A program made the position numbers and the translations under genes. Positions 35,968 to 45,404 of a stretch of 64,000 nucleotides of DNA are shown piece after piece (within the stretch, counting starts at the first letter, position 1; the number at the start of each line of letters is the position of its first letter). Below the pieces are notes generated by a model. That model was not told where the DNA came from. It ran no database searches and saw nothing but the letters and a program-made list of their open reading frames with translations. The stretch lies in assembly GCF_027943255.1 (NCBI RefSeq), contig NC_072896.1, forward strand, positions 60,282,501-60,346,500. The letters run 5' to 3'. Source of the DNA: Anastrepha obliqua. Taxonomy: Eukaryota; Arthropoda; Insecta; Diptera; Tephritidae.

Positions 35968-36270
35968 TATGTCTATTAAACGAAAAGTTACTCGAAAAAA
36001 TAACGCCAAGATCTTTAAGTTCATTCAAACTTTGCAACAAAGAATGAGAAATGTTGTAAGACAGACGTGGGCAAGATGTTGGAGTTTTCCAATACATGGT
36101 TTTAAAGCATTTCGAAGCTCAAGTGCGTCATCTGATTTCGAAATTTTGGAAAACATTGGTAAATCATCAGCGCAAATAAAAATTTACGCAAAACGAAAGC
36201 AGCAAGAAAGGTTGAAAAGAAATACCATCAATTCTTACAACGCAAATCCTTTAATATATATGCGTCTTAA

Positions 36271-38353
36271 CTCTTTCCGTCACGCTCTTTACTGCGACAT
36301 AAAAAATTTATTTTTTTAATTTATTTATAATTGGTGAATATGGAATACAAGTAACACACGAATGCAAAAAAAAAAAAATGTTTACCGTTAGGTTTTTGAG
36401 AAACAAGGTGGTCACCACCAGTAACCACAAATTAAAACTAATGCTCTTAATTACTTCACTTTTTTATTTATTTTTAGAAAAAAGACAATACAAAATTTGG
36501 TAATAAATTTACAAATAATTATTTCTTGTGAAAATCTGAAAAACATGTCTTTCCTTTTCGGAGGCAAAGTGGGACGTGGCATGTTCTGCATTGCCATACT
36601 GTGCGGACAGGGACGCTTTTGGTACTGCAAAAGGCGCATCTTCTAGGTGTGCCTCTAAGCGGTTGGTGTCGATTACTCTCATGGCGGATTTTAGCAGGCA
36701 CGCTAGGCTTATACCGTTTTATAGCAACTGGTACAGGAGATCTTGGGCTTGAACCATTGCTGATCGCGGAACTTCCTCGAGCTCGCTTGTTTACGTAGCA
36801 AGCTGCTAACATCCCCTAATAAATTGAGCGGCGAAAGTCCTTCAATGTCATCTCATCCAAATGAGGTCTGTTAATCTGAAGCTCTCTGTTAGCTATATAG
36901 CTATTGATAACGCAGCAATCCAATAAATGAAAAAAAAATTCGGTGCCACCACTTTTGGGATTTTCCGTCGATGGAGTAACACGCTTTTAATTGATCGAAT
37001 TTATCAACGAAGTTCATATTGCTGTTGTATTTCTTTACAGCCAGAGGGCAATCGATCCTAACTGCACTTCCATCACGTTCCCTGCGAGTAACTTGTTCCA
37101 CATCTTTGAATTTTATCATGCTTTCATCGATCGCGACACATTCGGATGGTTTTTAATTATTTCTGAAGTTGCGGCGAAGAATTTCAAGCATAGGACGGAC
37201 TTTATATAACTTATCATAGTCTGAATGCGTTCTAGCAGGCATGAGATTATTGTCATTCATATGCAAGCATCCAAGAAGCCAGCTCAAGCGATTTAGGGGC
37301 ATACAAGAGGAAATGTAGGAGTCACGTAAATCAGGATCAGAAGACCAGTAATCTTTGTAACTCGGTAACTTTTTTATACCCATCACCATATTTATGGCCA
37401 AGAAAGTTTGTATTTCAGAAGGACTGGTAGGAGAAAAAGGTTTACCTTCTTGTGTTGCATATAGGTTAGTTTGAAAGCTTATGACCTTAACCAAGTCCTC
37501 TGTCCAAAACATGTGAAACAATCGGAGTAGTGTTAAATCTTCCAAGCTGATTATATTATATGATCAGCTAAGCCCACACTCTCAACAAACTCGCCAGGTA
37601 TATCCATAGAGAAGGTCCTTTTCCATTTAGGAGGCTGCAAGGTCGTAGAGCTAACAATATTATTCTGACTTACAAAGTTTGATAATGGTATGTCATCCTC
37701 GTCGTCGAATAGCTCTTCATGGATATTCTGTACATCTGCCCCACACACATCCAATATCGATTTTGACACTGGCCAGGCGTGTCTAGATTTTCATCCTCAT
37801 CGGAACTGGCTTCACTTTCAGGTCCTCAAGGTAAATCTTCATACAAACATTCTTCAATTTCCCTTTGCGCCAATGATCGTTGCATTATTGATATAATTGC
37901 CTAAAATATTGTAAATACCAAAGAAAGCCCCACTCATAGTGACCCTATAAAAAAGCAAATTCTAGGAATACTTGCGTCACGGTGGTTATTGTTGCTAACC
38001 ACCACTGATTATAAAAAATATTCGTAAAATAATAGAAATTTAAGCGAGAAAGCAACCACTGTGTATCAAACACCCCACAAGAACTAAATTTGCACAAAAA
38101 TCAAACCATAAATTGCGTTATTGAATTTATTATGAATTTTTACTTGTAGCTTTCACAAATACGCGCGGCCACGGATTTTTACTTTAAATTTTCTCAACAC
38201 GTGGTGGGTGTATTTCTAGCTATTAGCGCCCTCTTCACTTAAAAGGAATCAATAATCAATATTCGTGCAAAATTAAAAACATAAATGTCGCCAACCGTCG
38301 TAAAAAAAAAATAAATAGTAGGTTAGCAGCGCTAACCACCGAGACGGAAAGAG
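36271..38353 (-). mobile_element. piggyBac-family transposon with TTAA target sites
   Basis: Flanked by TTAA at 36267-36270 and 38354-38357. Terminal inverted repeats are CTCTTTCCGTC on the left and GACGGAAAGAG on the right. Subterminal sequences carry recurring GGTTAGC/CCACC motifs. It contains a broken piggyBac transposase on the minus strand. Confidence 0.9.
36519..37885 (-). pseudogene. Broken piggyBac transposase
   Basis: The start at 37885 reads MQRSLAQREIEECLYEDLP and an acidic segment (ESEASSDEDENLD) typical of the family N-terminus. A second frame (37769-37551) gives DEDDIPLSNF. Frame 37545-37153 contains FLAINMVMGIKKLPSYKDYW and YISSCMPLNRLSWLLGCLH. Near 37.11 kb, IDESMIKFK (first catalytic Asp) runs directly into DVEQVTRRERDGSAV, so several hundred bases with the second catalytic Asp are deleted. 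NMNFVDKFDQLKACYSIDGK follows (third-acid region). The C-terminal cysteine-rich domain (CAFCSTKSV...WQCRTCHVPLC) survives at 36519-36640. It is inactive. Confidence 0.9.
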
Positions 38354-38357
38354 TTAA

Positions 38358-39290
38358 TCTAATTCAGAAACACAGCATGAATGCAAACAGTAGATCGAAG
38401 CAAACAGCAAACAAAGCCATGCTGGTTTGGCGAAATCAAAAGTTTTGACTCAAAATACATATTTTCTTTAATGATATTCTCAAGGAGTATCCATCTATAG
38501 TTCCATTCCACATAGTTATACTAAAAGTTGTATCGGGAATAGTGTCTTCGTTTCCAGTTGAAAAGTTTAAAAAAAGTTTTAAATTGTGCATTCATATATA
38601 AAGATACACTAACACATACAAACAAAACCTGATACCCCAAAATCGATCAGTTCACAATATTTCTATTAACGAAAATGTCTTACATTCTGGGAGTGTCAGT
38701 ACGATACGCAAATTCAGATTCTTCTTACCCAGATGTCTATGGAATTAATATGAATTAGTACCCATGCACCCATTTATGGCATGAGTACTATTGCATCTAT
38801 GCATTTTTACTAACGACATTGTAGAATATATATTTTTGGCGCTGAAGAAATATGGAAAATACATTTCTCTTGAGTGCACAAGTTGATTTAAGTAATAGAG
38901 CGCAGCTCCAATGCCAACTTGAGCAAAATCAGCATCAGCTGCCACTTGACGTCGTCAACTTACTGCACGAAGACAAAGAGGCCTCACTTAAAGTGGTTGA
39001 ATGAATCGAATGTCCGTCTATTACTCGTAGACTAGCAGATTGTCTATGCACAATTGAAATTAGAATACAATGCCGTTGATTGCTTAATCCGCTTTGGCTG
39101 CTGCTGATACCGGCAACGACCGTTTGTATATAGAGATATATAACTATAAGTACATAGAGCTGGTATATATACATACATACATAGAAATTATCATTCAGAT
39201 TTTGAATTTGCTTTTTGCTTCGTCGGAGCGTTTCGAAAAACAGTAATAAATTTTTCACTTGAGGCTTGTGGTTTAACTGTGAATATAGAC
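38358..39290. other. No gene recognised
   Basis: AT-rich, with a short CATA repeat near 39.17 kb. Confidence 0.45.
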
Positions 39291-39456
39291 CATCGCTGTA
39301 GTCAAATGGGTTTGCGCGTGTCTATCATTCGGAATCGGCATATAACTGTAGGTCCCTGCATTTGTACATCTATACGCACACCGCAAATTGAAGGAGTAGC
39401 CCGGCCAAGCACTCAACAAAGGATGCACGCGCCAATTATACTATATATATATGCAT
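39291..39456 (+). repeat. tRNA-derived SINE, copy 5 (internally deleted)
   Basis: The A-box region is degraded (TAGTCAAATGGGTTTG). A deletion joins ATTCGGAATC to the middle of the body (CTGTAGGTCCCT), removing the B box. It ends GCGCCAATTATACTATATA. The third foldback element is inserted in its TA-rich tail. Confidence 0.7.
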
Positions 39457-40057
39457 TAGGGCGGGTCGATTTAAAAATCGCTCATTGCTTTGTGAAAATC
39501 GTATTCTAGGGATCAAAATAAGAAACTTTGCCGAAGCAACCATACCTCTAAAAAGAATTCTGATGTCCCCCAATTTGGGTCGAACGAAAAATCCCACTTT
39601 GACCCATTTAGAGTGCTCCAATCGAGTCCAAATGTATGATCGACCCCCATTAACTTTGGACGGCCGATCCACCTATGCCAGTGGCACACCCCCAGGAACT
39701 CCCCTGGGGGATTCCCCATACAATCATTTCAAAATATCACCATTTTTGGCCTTTTCATGAGAAAAGAACCTAAAAAGTTCGACTCGAATTGGGGGACATC
39801 AGAATTCGTTTTAGAAGTATGGTTCCTTCGGCAAAGCTTCTTATTTTGATCCCTAGACACGGTTTTCACAGCGCAATGGGCGATTTTTTTGCCTCCCCAC
39901 AAAATACACTAAAAGTTAGACCCAAATTGGGGGACATCAGAATTAGTTTTAGAGGTATGGTTCCTTCGGCAAAGTTTCTTATTTTGATCCCTAGAATATG
40001 ATTTTCACAGAGCAATGGGCGATTTTTTTGCCTCCCCACAAAAATCGACCCGGCCTA
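39457..40057 (-). mobile_element. hAT-like foldback/MITE family, copy 3, with a duplicated arm
   Basis: Bounded by a perfect 8-bp duplication ATATGCAT (39449-39456 and 40058-40065). The left edge is the GGCGGG-type end (TAGGGCGGGTCGATTT) and the right edge the GGCCGGG-type end with GCCTCCCCAC, so it is inverted relative to copies 1 and 2. The right arm occurs twice in tandem (about 39779-39904 and 39918-40057). A 91-codon frame at 39485-39760 matches the minus-strand frame of copy 2. Confidence 0.9.
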
Positions 40058-40065
40058 ATATGCAT

Positions 40066-40599
40066 GTATGTGTGTTTTCTGGGCTAAAAAATAAAATTGT
40101 TTTCAGAAGTTTTGATAATTTATGTTTTTCGTCTCAATACGTAGTAGCAGCTCTAATTCTGTGTGCATTTCGTACTATACTGAATATTTCTCCACCATAA
40201 TTAATGCTCAGATATGTGTACATACATATGTATGTATGTACGAGTTATAATAGCCAGTTTGTGTGTTAACATCGCAGCATTCTGTTTCTGTCGGCTAATT
40301 CAATCAATTCTGCAATTGTCATACGCAAAACCTTCAATTGCACTTTGACCATAACCACAAAGTATTGTTGTGCATTGGAGAGCCATTACGCTAATAATAC
40401 TAAACTTCCTAGGCGAACCTAACATCCTGCGCAAGTATTGATTTTTATGTAAATTTAAACTTTAATTGCATCTGCAACAAATTGGCTACTTTAAAAATGA
40501 AGCACATGCTAGTGCCAATTAAATGACAATCTGAAATGCTTAAGAGATACATATCTGTGTATATGCATAGGTGGCGTACGACAATATGATCGAAGTATG
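40066..40599. other. No gene recognised
   Basis: AT-rich, with a TATG repeat at about 40.21-40.24 kb. Confidence 0.45.
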
Positions 40600-40601
40600 T
40601 A

Positions 40602-40832
40602 TAAGGTGGCACAAAATAAATTATCCTATTTTATTTTTGAATAACTTTGTTACTGAATAATATCAAAAATGATCTTGAGTGATGGAAATCTTTATATTGA
40701 CCTTTACGTGCTCTATTGATTGCTTATTTGTGTACTGCAACTATTCAGTTCATAAGTGTGAAATATGATTGACGGACAACGCCATTTGCAGAAAGTATAA
40801 ATCTTCCGATAGGAGAATTTTGAGCCGCCTTG
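40602..40832 (-). mobile_element. Small TIR element (MITE), copy 2
   Basis: Inverted ends TAAGGTGGCACA and GAGCCGCCTTG, flanked by TA (40600-40601 and 40833-40834). The interior is the reverse complement of 25010-25209, including GATTTCCATCACT and CAATATAAAGATTTCC-like blocks, with about 30 bp of indels. Non-coding. Confidence 0.75.
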
Positions 40833-40834
40833 TA

Positions 40835-41300
40835 TATATGGTATTATGTATATTGTCTTATATTATCATATTCGAAGAAGCGAATTATGCTTATCGGCCC
40901 ATTTAAACTTCTTTTGAAAGTAAGAGAACGTTTTACATCGATTTCAGCTTTCTAATGATCGATACTCTTCGTACTTACACTTATTACTTATTTCTAATTA
41001 TAATTAATGAACTAAATTGCTTATATTTACGTTTATCATATTTTATTTGTCATGTAAATAAACTCTTAAAATATGTCCTAGCAAGCTCTTCCTTATTCGT
41101 CTTCGTGAGTAAATGAATTACATTTTCTCTTAAGCTTAAGTGCACATTTTCATCCAGATCGAAATGATATTCCTAATTTTATACTCATCGGCGATATCGT
41201 TCAGGCTGTGCCAAGCATCATTTGTAAAGGTTGTGTCCGGAGTGAGTCGCCTCGGGATGCATCCCTTCTCAAAGCACATATTGTCCCAATTGAGAAAAAA
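40835..41300. other. No gene recognised
   Basis: AT-rich sequence with no repeat family recognised. Confidence 0.4.
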
Positions 41301-41450
41301 AAGAGGTTGTCTGTAAAGTCGGTTTACTGACGATAGTTTAACGTGACAACGTCATAAGAAAATATTGATGGAATGGTTGCAATTTTCAAAACAAAATTTT
41401 AATATTATTTGTTTGATAGATATTTTGTATGGATATAGAGGAGGAGGTAA

Positions 41451-41690
41451 ATGGAATGGCAATGGAATAGGTCAAGTTACATTTACACAAACGTGAAAAA
41501 TGACGAAACATTTATCAAATTCATGAAAGATATCTTCAATTTCGATTGTGCATCGGACGTTAATAAGTCAACAACACTAAGTGGCATCATCATCGATTTG
41601 ACTTTCTCAAGACACATTACACTTGAAACACTCCCTTTCATTTCCTATTTTTCCTATCATCGTTTATTCTCAACAGAGAAATGGTTCATT
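41451..41690 (+). pseudogene. Endonuclease-like fragment of a Helitron/LINE-type protein
   Basis: The open frame reads KNDETFIKFMKDIFNFDCAS, then TTLSGIIIDLTFSRH and TLETLPFISYFSYHR. This resembles the C-terminal end of apurinic-type (EEP) endonuclease domains carried by some Helitron-like proteins of insects, with an Asp (IIIDL) and a terminal His (SYHR) where catalytic residues are expected. The upstream endonuclease motifs are absent. Based on recalled family patterns only. Confidence 0.4.
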
Positions 41691-42350
41691 ACCATGCACA
41701 CAGGAAGAAGGCATATGCAAATACAAGTATGTGAATTTATATACAAATGCGCATATACATACATATATATGCTCACTCAAGTAGGACAGAGCCAGATGTC
41801 GAACGTTGCCGAACGCGGGGGCCGATTGTGCTCTTGGTCGTTCGTTCCGCGCTCTCGCTTGCAGTTGAAGCACATTAGCTTACATTTGCTTGCGTACGGA
41901 ATAGATTCGTACATTTGATATGTCCATATGATTTGTATGCATCTTTACATATAGATTTGTTCTTTTGAAAATTTCGCGAAATTGTATTATGTATATGCAT
42001 GTTTATATACATATATTGGTATGCAACATATCTTATAAGGTATGTGGTAAATATTACCATACATTTTTTCCTTCATATATAATACAAAAATTAATAATAA
42101 TATTAAAACAACAGGTATTATTAACAAACTTGGTTTTATTTTAAATTCTTCAAGTAAATCAACGTGATAATAATCAATAAGAAGGCATATGCAAATACAA
42201 ATACGTGAATTTATATATGTACATATGCGCATATACATACATATGTATATACGCTCACTTAAGTAGGAGAGAGCAAGATGTCGAACGTTGCCGTTCGTTT
42301 GCTTTGTCGTTCGTTCCGCGCTTTCGCTTGCGGTTCATTCAAGGTAATGG

Positions 42351-42388
42351 CAATGAGCAAGGTAACGACCAATGAGCAAGGTAACGAC
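42351..42388 (+). repeat. Perfect 19-bp tandem dimer
   Basis: The unit CAATGAGCAAGGTAACGAC occurs twice head to tail without mismatch, with a partial third (CAAGGTAATGG) just upstream. Confidence 0.9.
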
Positions 42389-42480
42389 ACATTTTTTCGT
42401 GCGTGCAGCCTGTTAAATCGAATTATAAGACATTATCACGTCAAAAAATCGCCAAGAGATAAATAAAGAAAGATAGTTTC

Positions 42481-43782
42481 TGCTTAGATACATTGAACCT
42501 TTAATACGATTTCAATAAATATCTCGACTACAAGGCCAGCTAGCGGGACAATTTTTTGCAAAAAAGTTTGTTGTAGATGTTTTCAGTGTAATGAGATAAT
42601 TTTGTGCCCTAAGCACATAAAATTTACAATGAGTGCGAAGCCAGCTGCTAAGAACTTTTGTATGCGCAGGCTGGAATCCAATGAACATCACTATAGACTT
42701 ATTGGTCACTTTGATGTGCGCAATGAGATCACTGAGGTCAATACCAAAATTTCGAAAAACCATTTAAGGCTATCTTCCGTTACTTTTAAATTTAACATAT
42801 CAATGCTTTTCTCTTCTAGTTGGATAAATGAATACATTATAGGTGAGCTGTGTTAGACAGATCCTATTAGTTTTTGCTAAGCTTCGCATTCAAGTAGTAG
42901 TAATTTGTTTTCTTAATAAAATCGAACACAAAAATTTAAAATATTAATTAGTAACTTCCGTTTTTGCAATCAGTAACATCACGATTTGGTGTCTACATTG
43001 CATTTGAATGGTCTTTAAAAATAATAAAAATATATTACTTACACTTTCCTTATTATTTCTTTTTTTTTTTTTTTGTAATGTTATTCTACGTCTGTCCAAA
43101 TTATCCATTAGCCCCTACTTTAACGAGAGTTTGAAATTCGGTTTCGGAATAGATAACAGGAGATATCCGTTTTCGAAGAAAAATAACTTCGAATTGAGCT
43201 GCACAGTAAGGCGCAGCAAATTTGATGTTTGAAGAAGAGCAAAAAGAAGTCGAAATGAAGATAATTTTATTTTCAGATAACATAACACTTATGTATGTAT
43301 GTAGGCATAATTTTATGTATTTTAGACAAAGCACATGTCTGAACGCAGCAGGTTTTGCTTCTGGAGTAATAAAATATTGCAACACCAAAAGTGTTTAATA
43401 TTTAAATTTAATTAATTTTGGAATGTATTATACTAACAGGGCGGATGTTTCAAAATTTAAGTATTCGTTAAAATGTTGTAGTTTACCGAGAAGTAGAATT
43501 ATGTCAAAAGTATACAGAATTCATTTGTTTGGTTAACACTAATATGCAACAGATGGAAAAGTTTCGCAGTAGTGCAGCAGATACTAAATTATCAGTAAGG
43601 GGGGATACGAAATAACAAGTTAACTAACTGATTTTTCGTTCACGCTTAAAAGCGTCCAGTTTCACCTAAGAGCCTTTCCTGCTAGTTGCTTTGATTATGT
43701 AATTTAATCCCCTATAAATATGTAACATTTCATGGATATAAATAAGCTGTTGGATAAAAATTTACTCGACTAACGCGCTGCA
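42481..43782. other. No gene recognised
   Basis: Short open frames (42602-42856, 43101-43388 minus) without recognisable families. A T13-16 run lies at about 43.06 kb. Confidence 0.45.
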
Positions 43783-43785
43783 ATA

Positions 43786-45037
43786 TTTATTTATTTAATT
43801 ATTTCATCAACTTAAATAGATTACTAATATTAAAGCTTAAATATAATATATGGTAAACAATACTGTGAGATACATTAGTCACAATTCAAAAAGTGTATCT
43901 CCAGATTAAGTTTTGATTTGAAAGTCTCTCGTGAGTTAGAGAATATATCCAAATGTTTGCATAATTGGTTAGACTGTCTTATACAACGTGCAAGCGGTTC
44001 ACTTCGACTAAAATTAGTCTTGTGATAAGGTAAATGGAACATATTGCTGAGTCTTAGGTTACGAGTGGGACAATTAAAGAGTATTAGCTCCAGCAAGAAG
44101 TGACATTTGATATGATTCGTAACTATGTCCCTTATAAACATTACCGATGAAGTTTTTCTCCGCATTTCTAAAGTTGGCAATGCTAACAAAAGACATCTAC
44201 TTTTACCTATATGCAGGCAAACTGCAAGGCCAACGAAGTGAATGAATAGCAAATTGAGTGAAACGTTTTTGAACCTTCTCAATTCTTAAAGATGAGCCCA
44301 TATAGAATGGATCCCAAATGATGCTGCCATATTCGAGGTTTGATCTCACAAGAGAAAAATACAAATTTTTCAGCGTAGAAATATCTTGGAACTCCCTTGA
44401 ATTCCTTATTACAAAGCCAAGCATAGATCTAGACTTGGCAATCATAAAGTCTAAATGTTTGGAAAACGACATTTTCGATGTAGATATGACCCCCAAGAAT
44501 TTCTTTTCGTAGATTTTTGTGAGGGTGGTAGTGCCCAACTTGTAATCGAAATCAATCGTAACTCTTCGTCTACTGAATGACATGTGCTGGCATTTACCAG
44601 CATTAAGAGTTAAGGAGTTATCATCACACCAAGCTTCCAATCTGGTTAAGTCTTCTTGAAGTCTTATGCAGTCAGTTACGTTCTCTACCCGACTGTAAAT
44701 TTTCAGGTCATCTGCATACATCAGACAACGTGATGTCTCGAAAACGTCTGGAATGTCATTAACAAACATTAAGAACAATAGTGGCCCAAGATGGCTACCT
44801 TGAGGTACGCCTGAGGTAACTTTGATGGCATCAGATTTTATGTTATTTATACGAACGAATTGAGTTCTAACTGTTAGATAAGATGCAAGCCACTTGAGCA
44901 AGCTAGGATGAAGACCAAATGAACCCAGCTTTTTAAGTAGGATACTATGCTGACTCGATCAAACGCTTTCGAAAAATCGGTGAATATGACATCGCATTGT
45001 TGGTCTGTTTCAAATTGGTTTAAGAGGAAGAGTTTTC
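43786..45037 (-). mobile_element. Jockey/CR1-type LINE, 5'-truncated, with intact RT box
   Basis: Minus strand. Upstream of the main frame, 45.03-44.94 kb reads QQCDVIFTDFSKAFDRV (RT motif). Frame 44901-44203 gives LKWLASYLTVRTQFVRIN, SGVPQGSHLGPLLFLMFVND, CLMYADDLKIY (intact YADD) and EKKFLGV, LEYGSIIWDPF. A frameshift near 44.25 kb leads to the C-terminal frame ending at 43875. The (AAAT)n tail is at about 43.79-43.80 kb. There is no RNase H. Two frameshifts and 5' truncation make it inactive, but it is better preserved than the other LINEs of this type here. Confidence 0.85.
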
Positions 45038-45131
45038 TTGATTATAAAAATTGCTAGTTAACTCAAGAAATTAGTAACGATTACTCAGCAAGTCAACGTT
45101 TTGTTTTTGGAACTTCCATTGCAGTTGTTAG

Positions 45132-45404
45132 GCAGCCGCCGTAGCCGAATGGGTTGGTGGGTGACTGCCATTCGGGAGTGCGTGTGTTTGAATCTCTGTG
45201 CATGAAATAACAAAATGATAGGAAAAGCTTTTTTTCTAATAGCGGTTGCCCTTCAGCAGGCAATGGCAAACCTTCGAGTGTATTTCTGCCATGAAAAAAG
45301 CTCCTCATAAAAACGATTTGCCGTTCGGAGTCGGCTTAAAACTGTAGGATCCTCCATTTGTGGAACAACATCAAGACACACGGCACAAACACGAGGAGGA
45401 GCGT
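45132..45404 (+). repeat. tRNA-derived SINE, copy 6 (3'-truncated)
   Basis: An intact A box (TAGCCGAATGGGTTGG) and a mutated B box (GTTTGAATCTCTG) are present, and the body continues to AGGAGGAGCG. The CGGCCAAACACC...GCGCC end is missing. Confidence 0.8.

Larger units (their letters stand above)
34110..36266 (-). mobile_element. Jockey/CR1-type LINE relic, split by a mariner
   Basis: The minus strand reads SLNELKDLGVIFSSNFSFNR at about 36.03-35.97 kb, just before the mariner. It resumes after it at 34.75 kb with LKLLYTPLECVTFI (thumb), LRSLSFAEPIPTNQSRL, and ISVPSLSFAYNIVKGSIDCS to about 34.3 kb. This is the same block order as in the 2.0- and 61.2-kb relics. The AT-rich 3' end is near 34.11-34.15 kb. 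The LINE predates the mariner at 34750-35967; the piggyBac TTAA site is at its upper edge. Confidence 0.7.
41301..42480 (+). mobile_element. Probable Helitron-like (Helentron?) derivative with repeated modules
   Basis: The segment contains an endonuclease-like coding fragment (41.45-41.69 kb) followed by two direct copies of a module of about 165 bp (41705-41870 and 42179-42345). The modules share AAGAAGGCATATGCAAATAC, GATGTCGAACGTTGCCG and TCGTTCGTTCCGCGCT. The second module is followed by a perfect 19-bp tandem dimer. The outer boundaries are guesses. An LTR interpretation is possible, since the modules could be LTR parts, but no gag or pol was seen. Confidence 0.35.
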
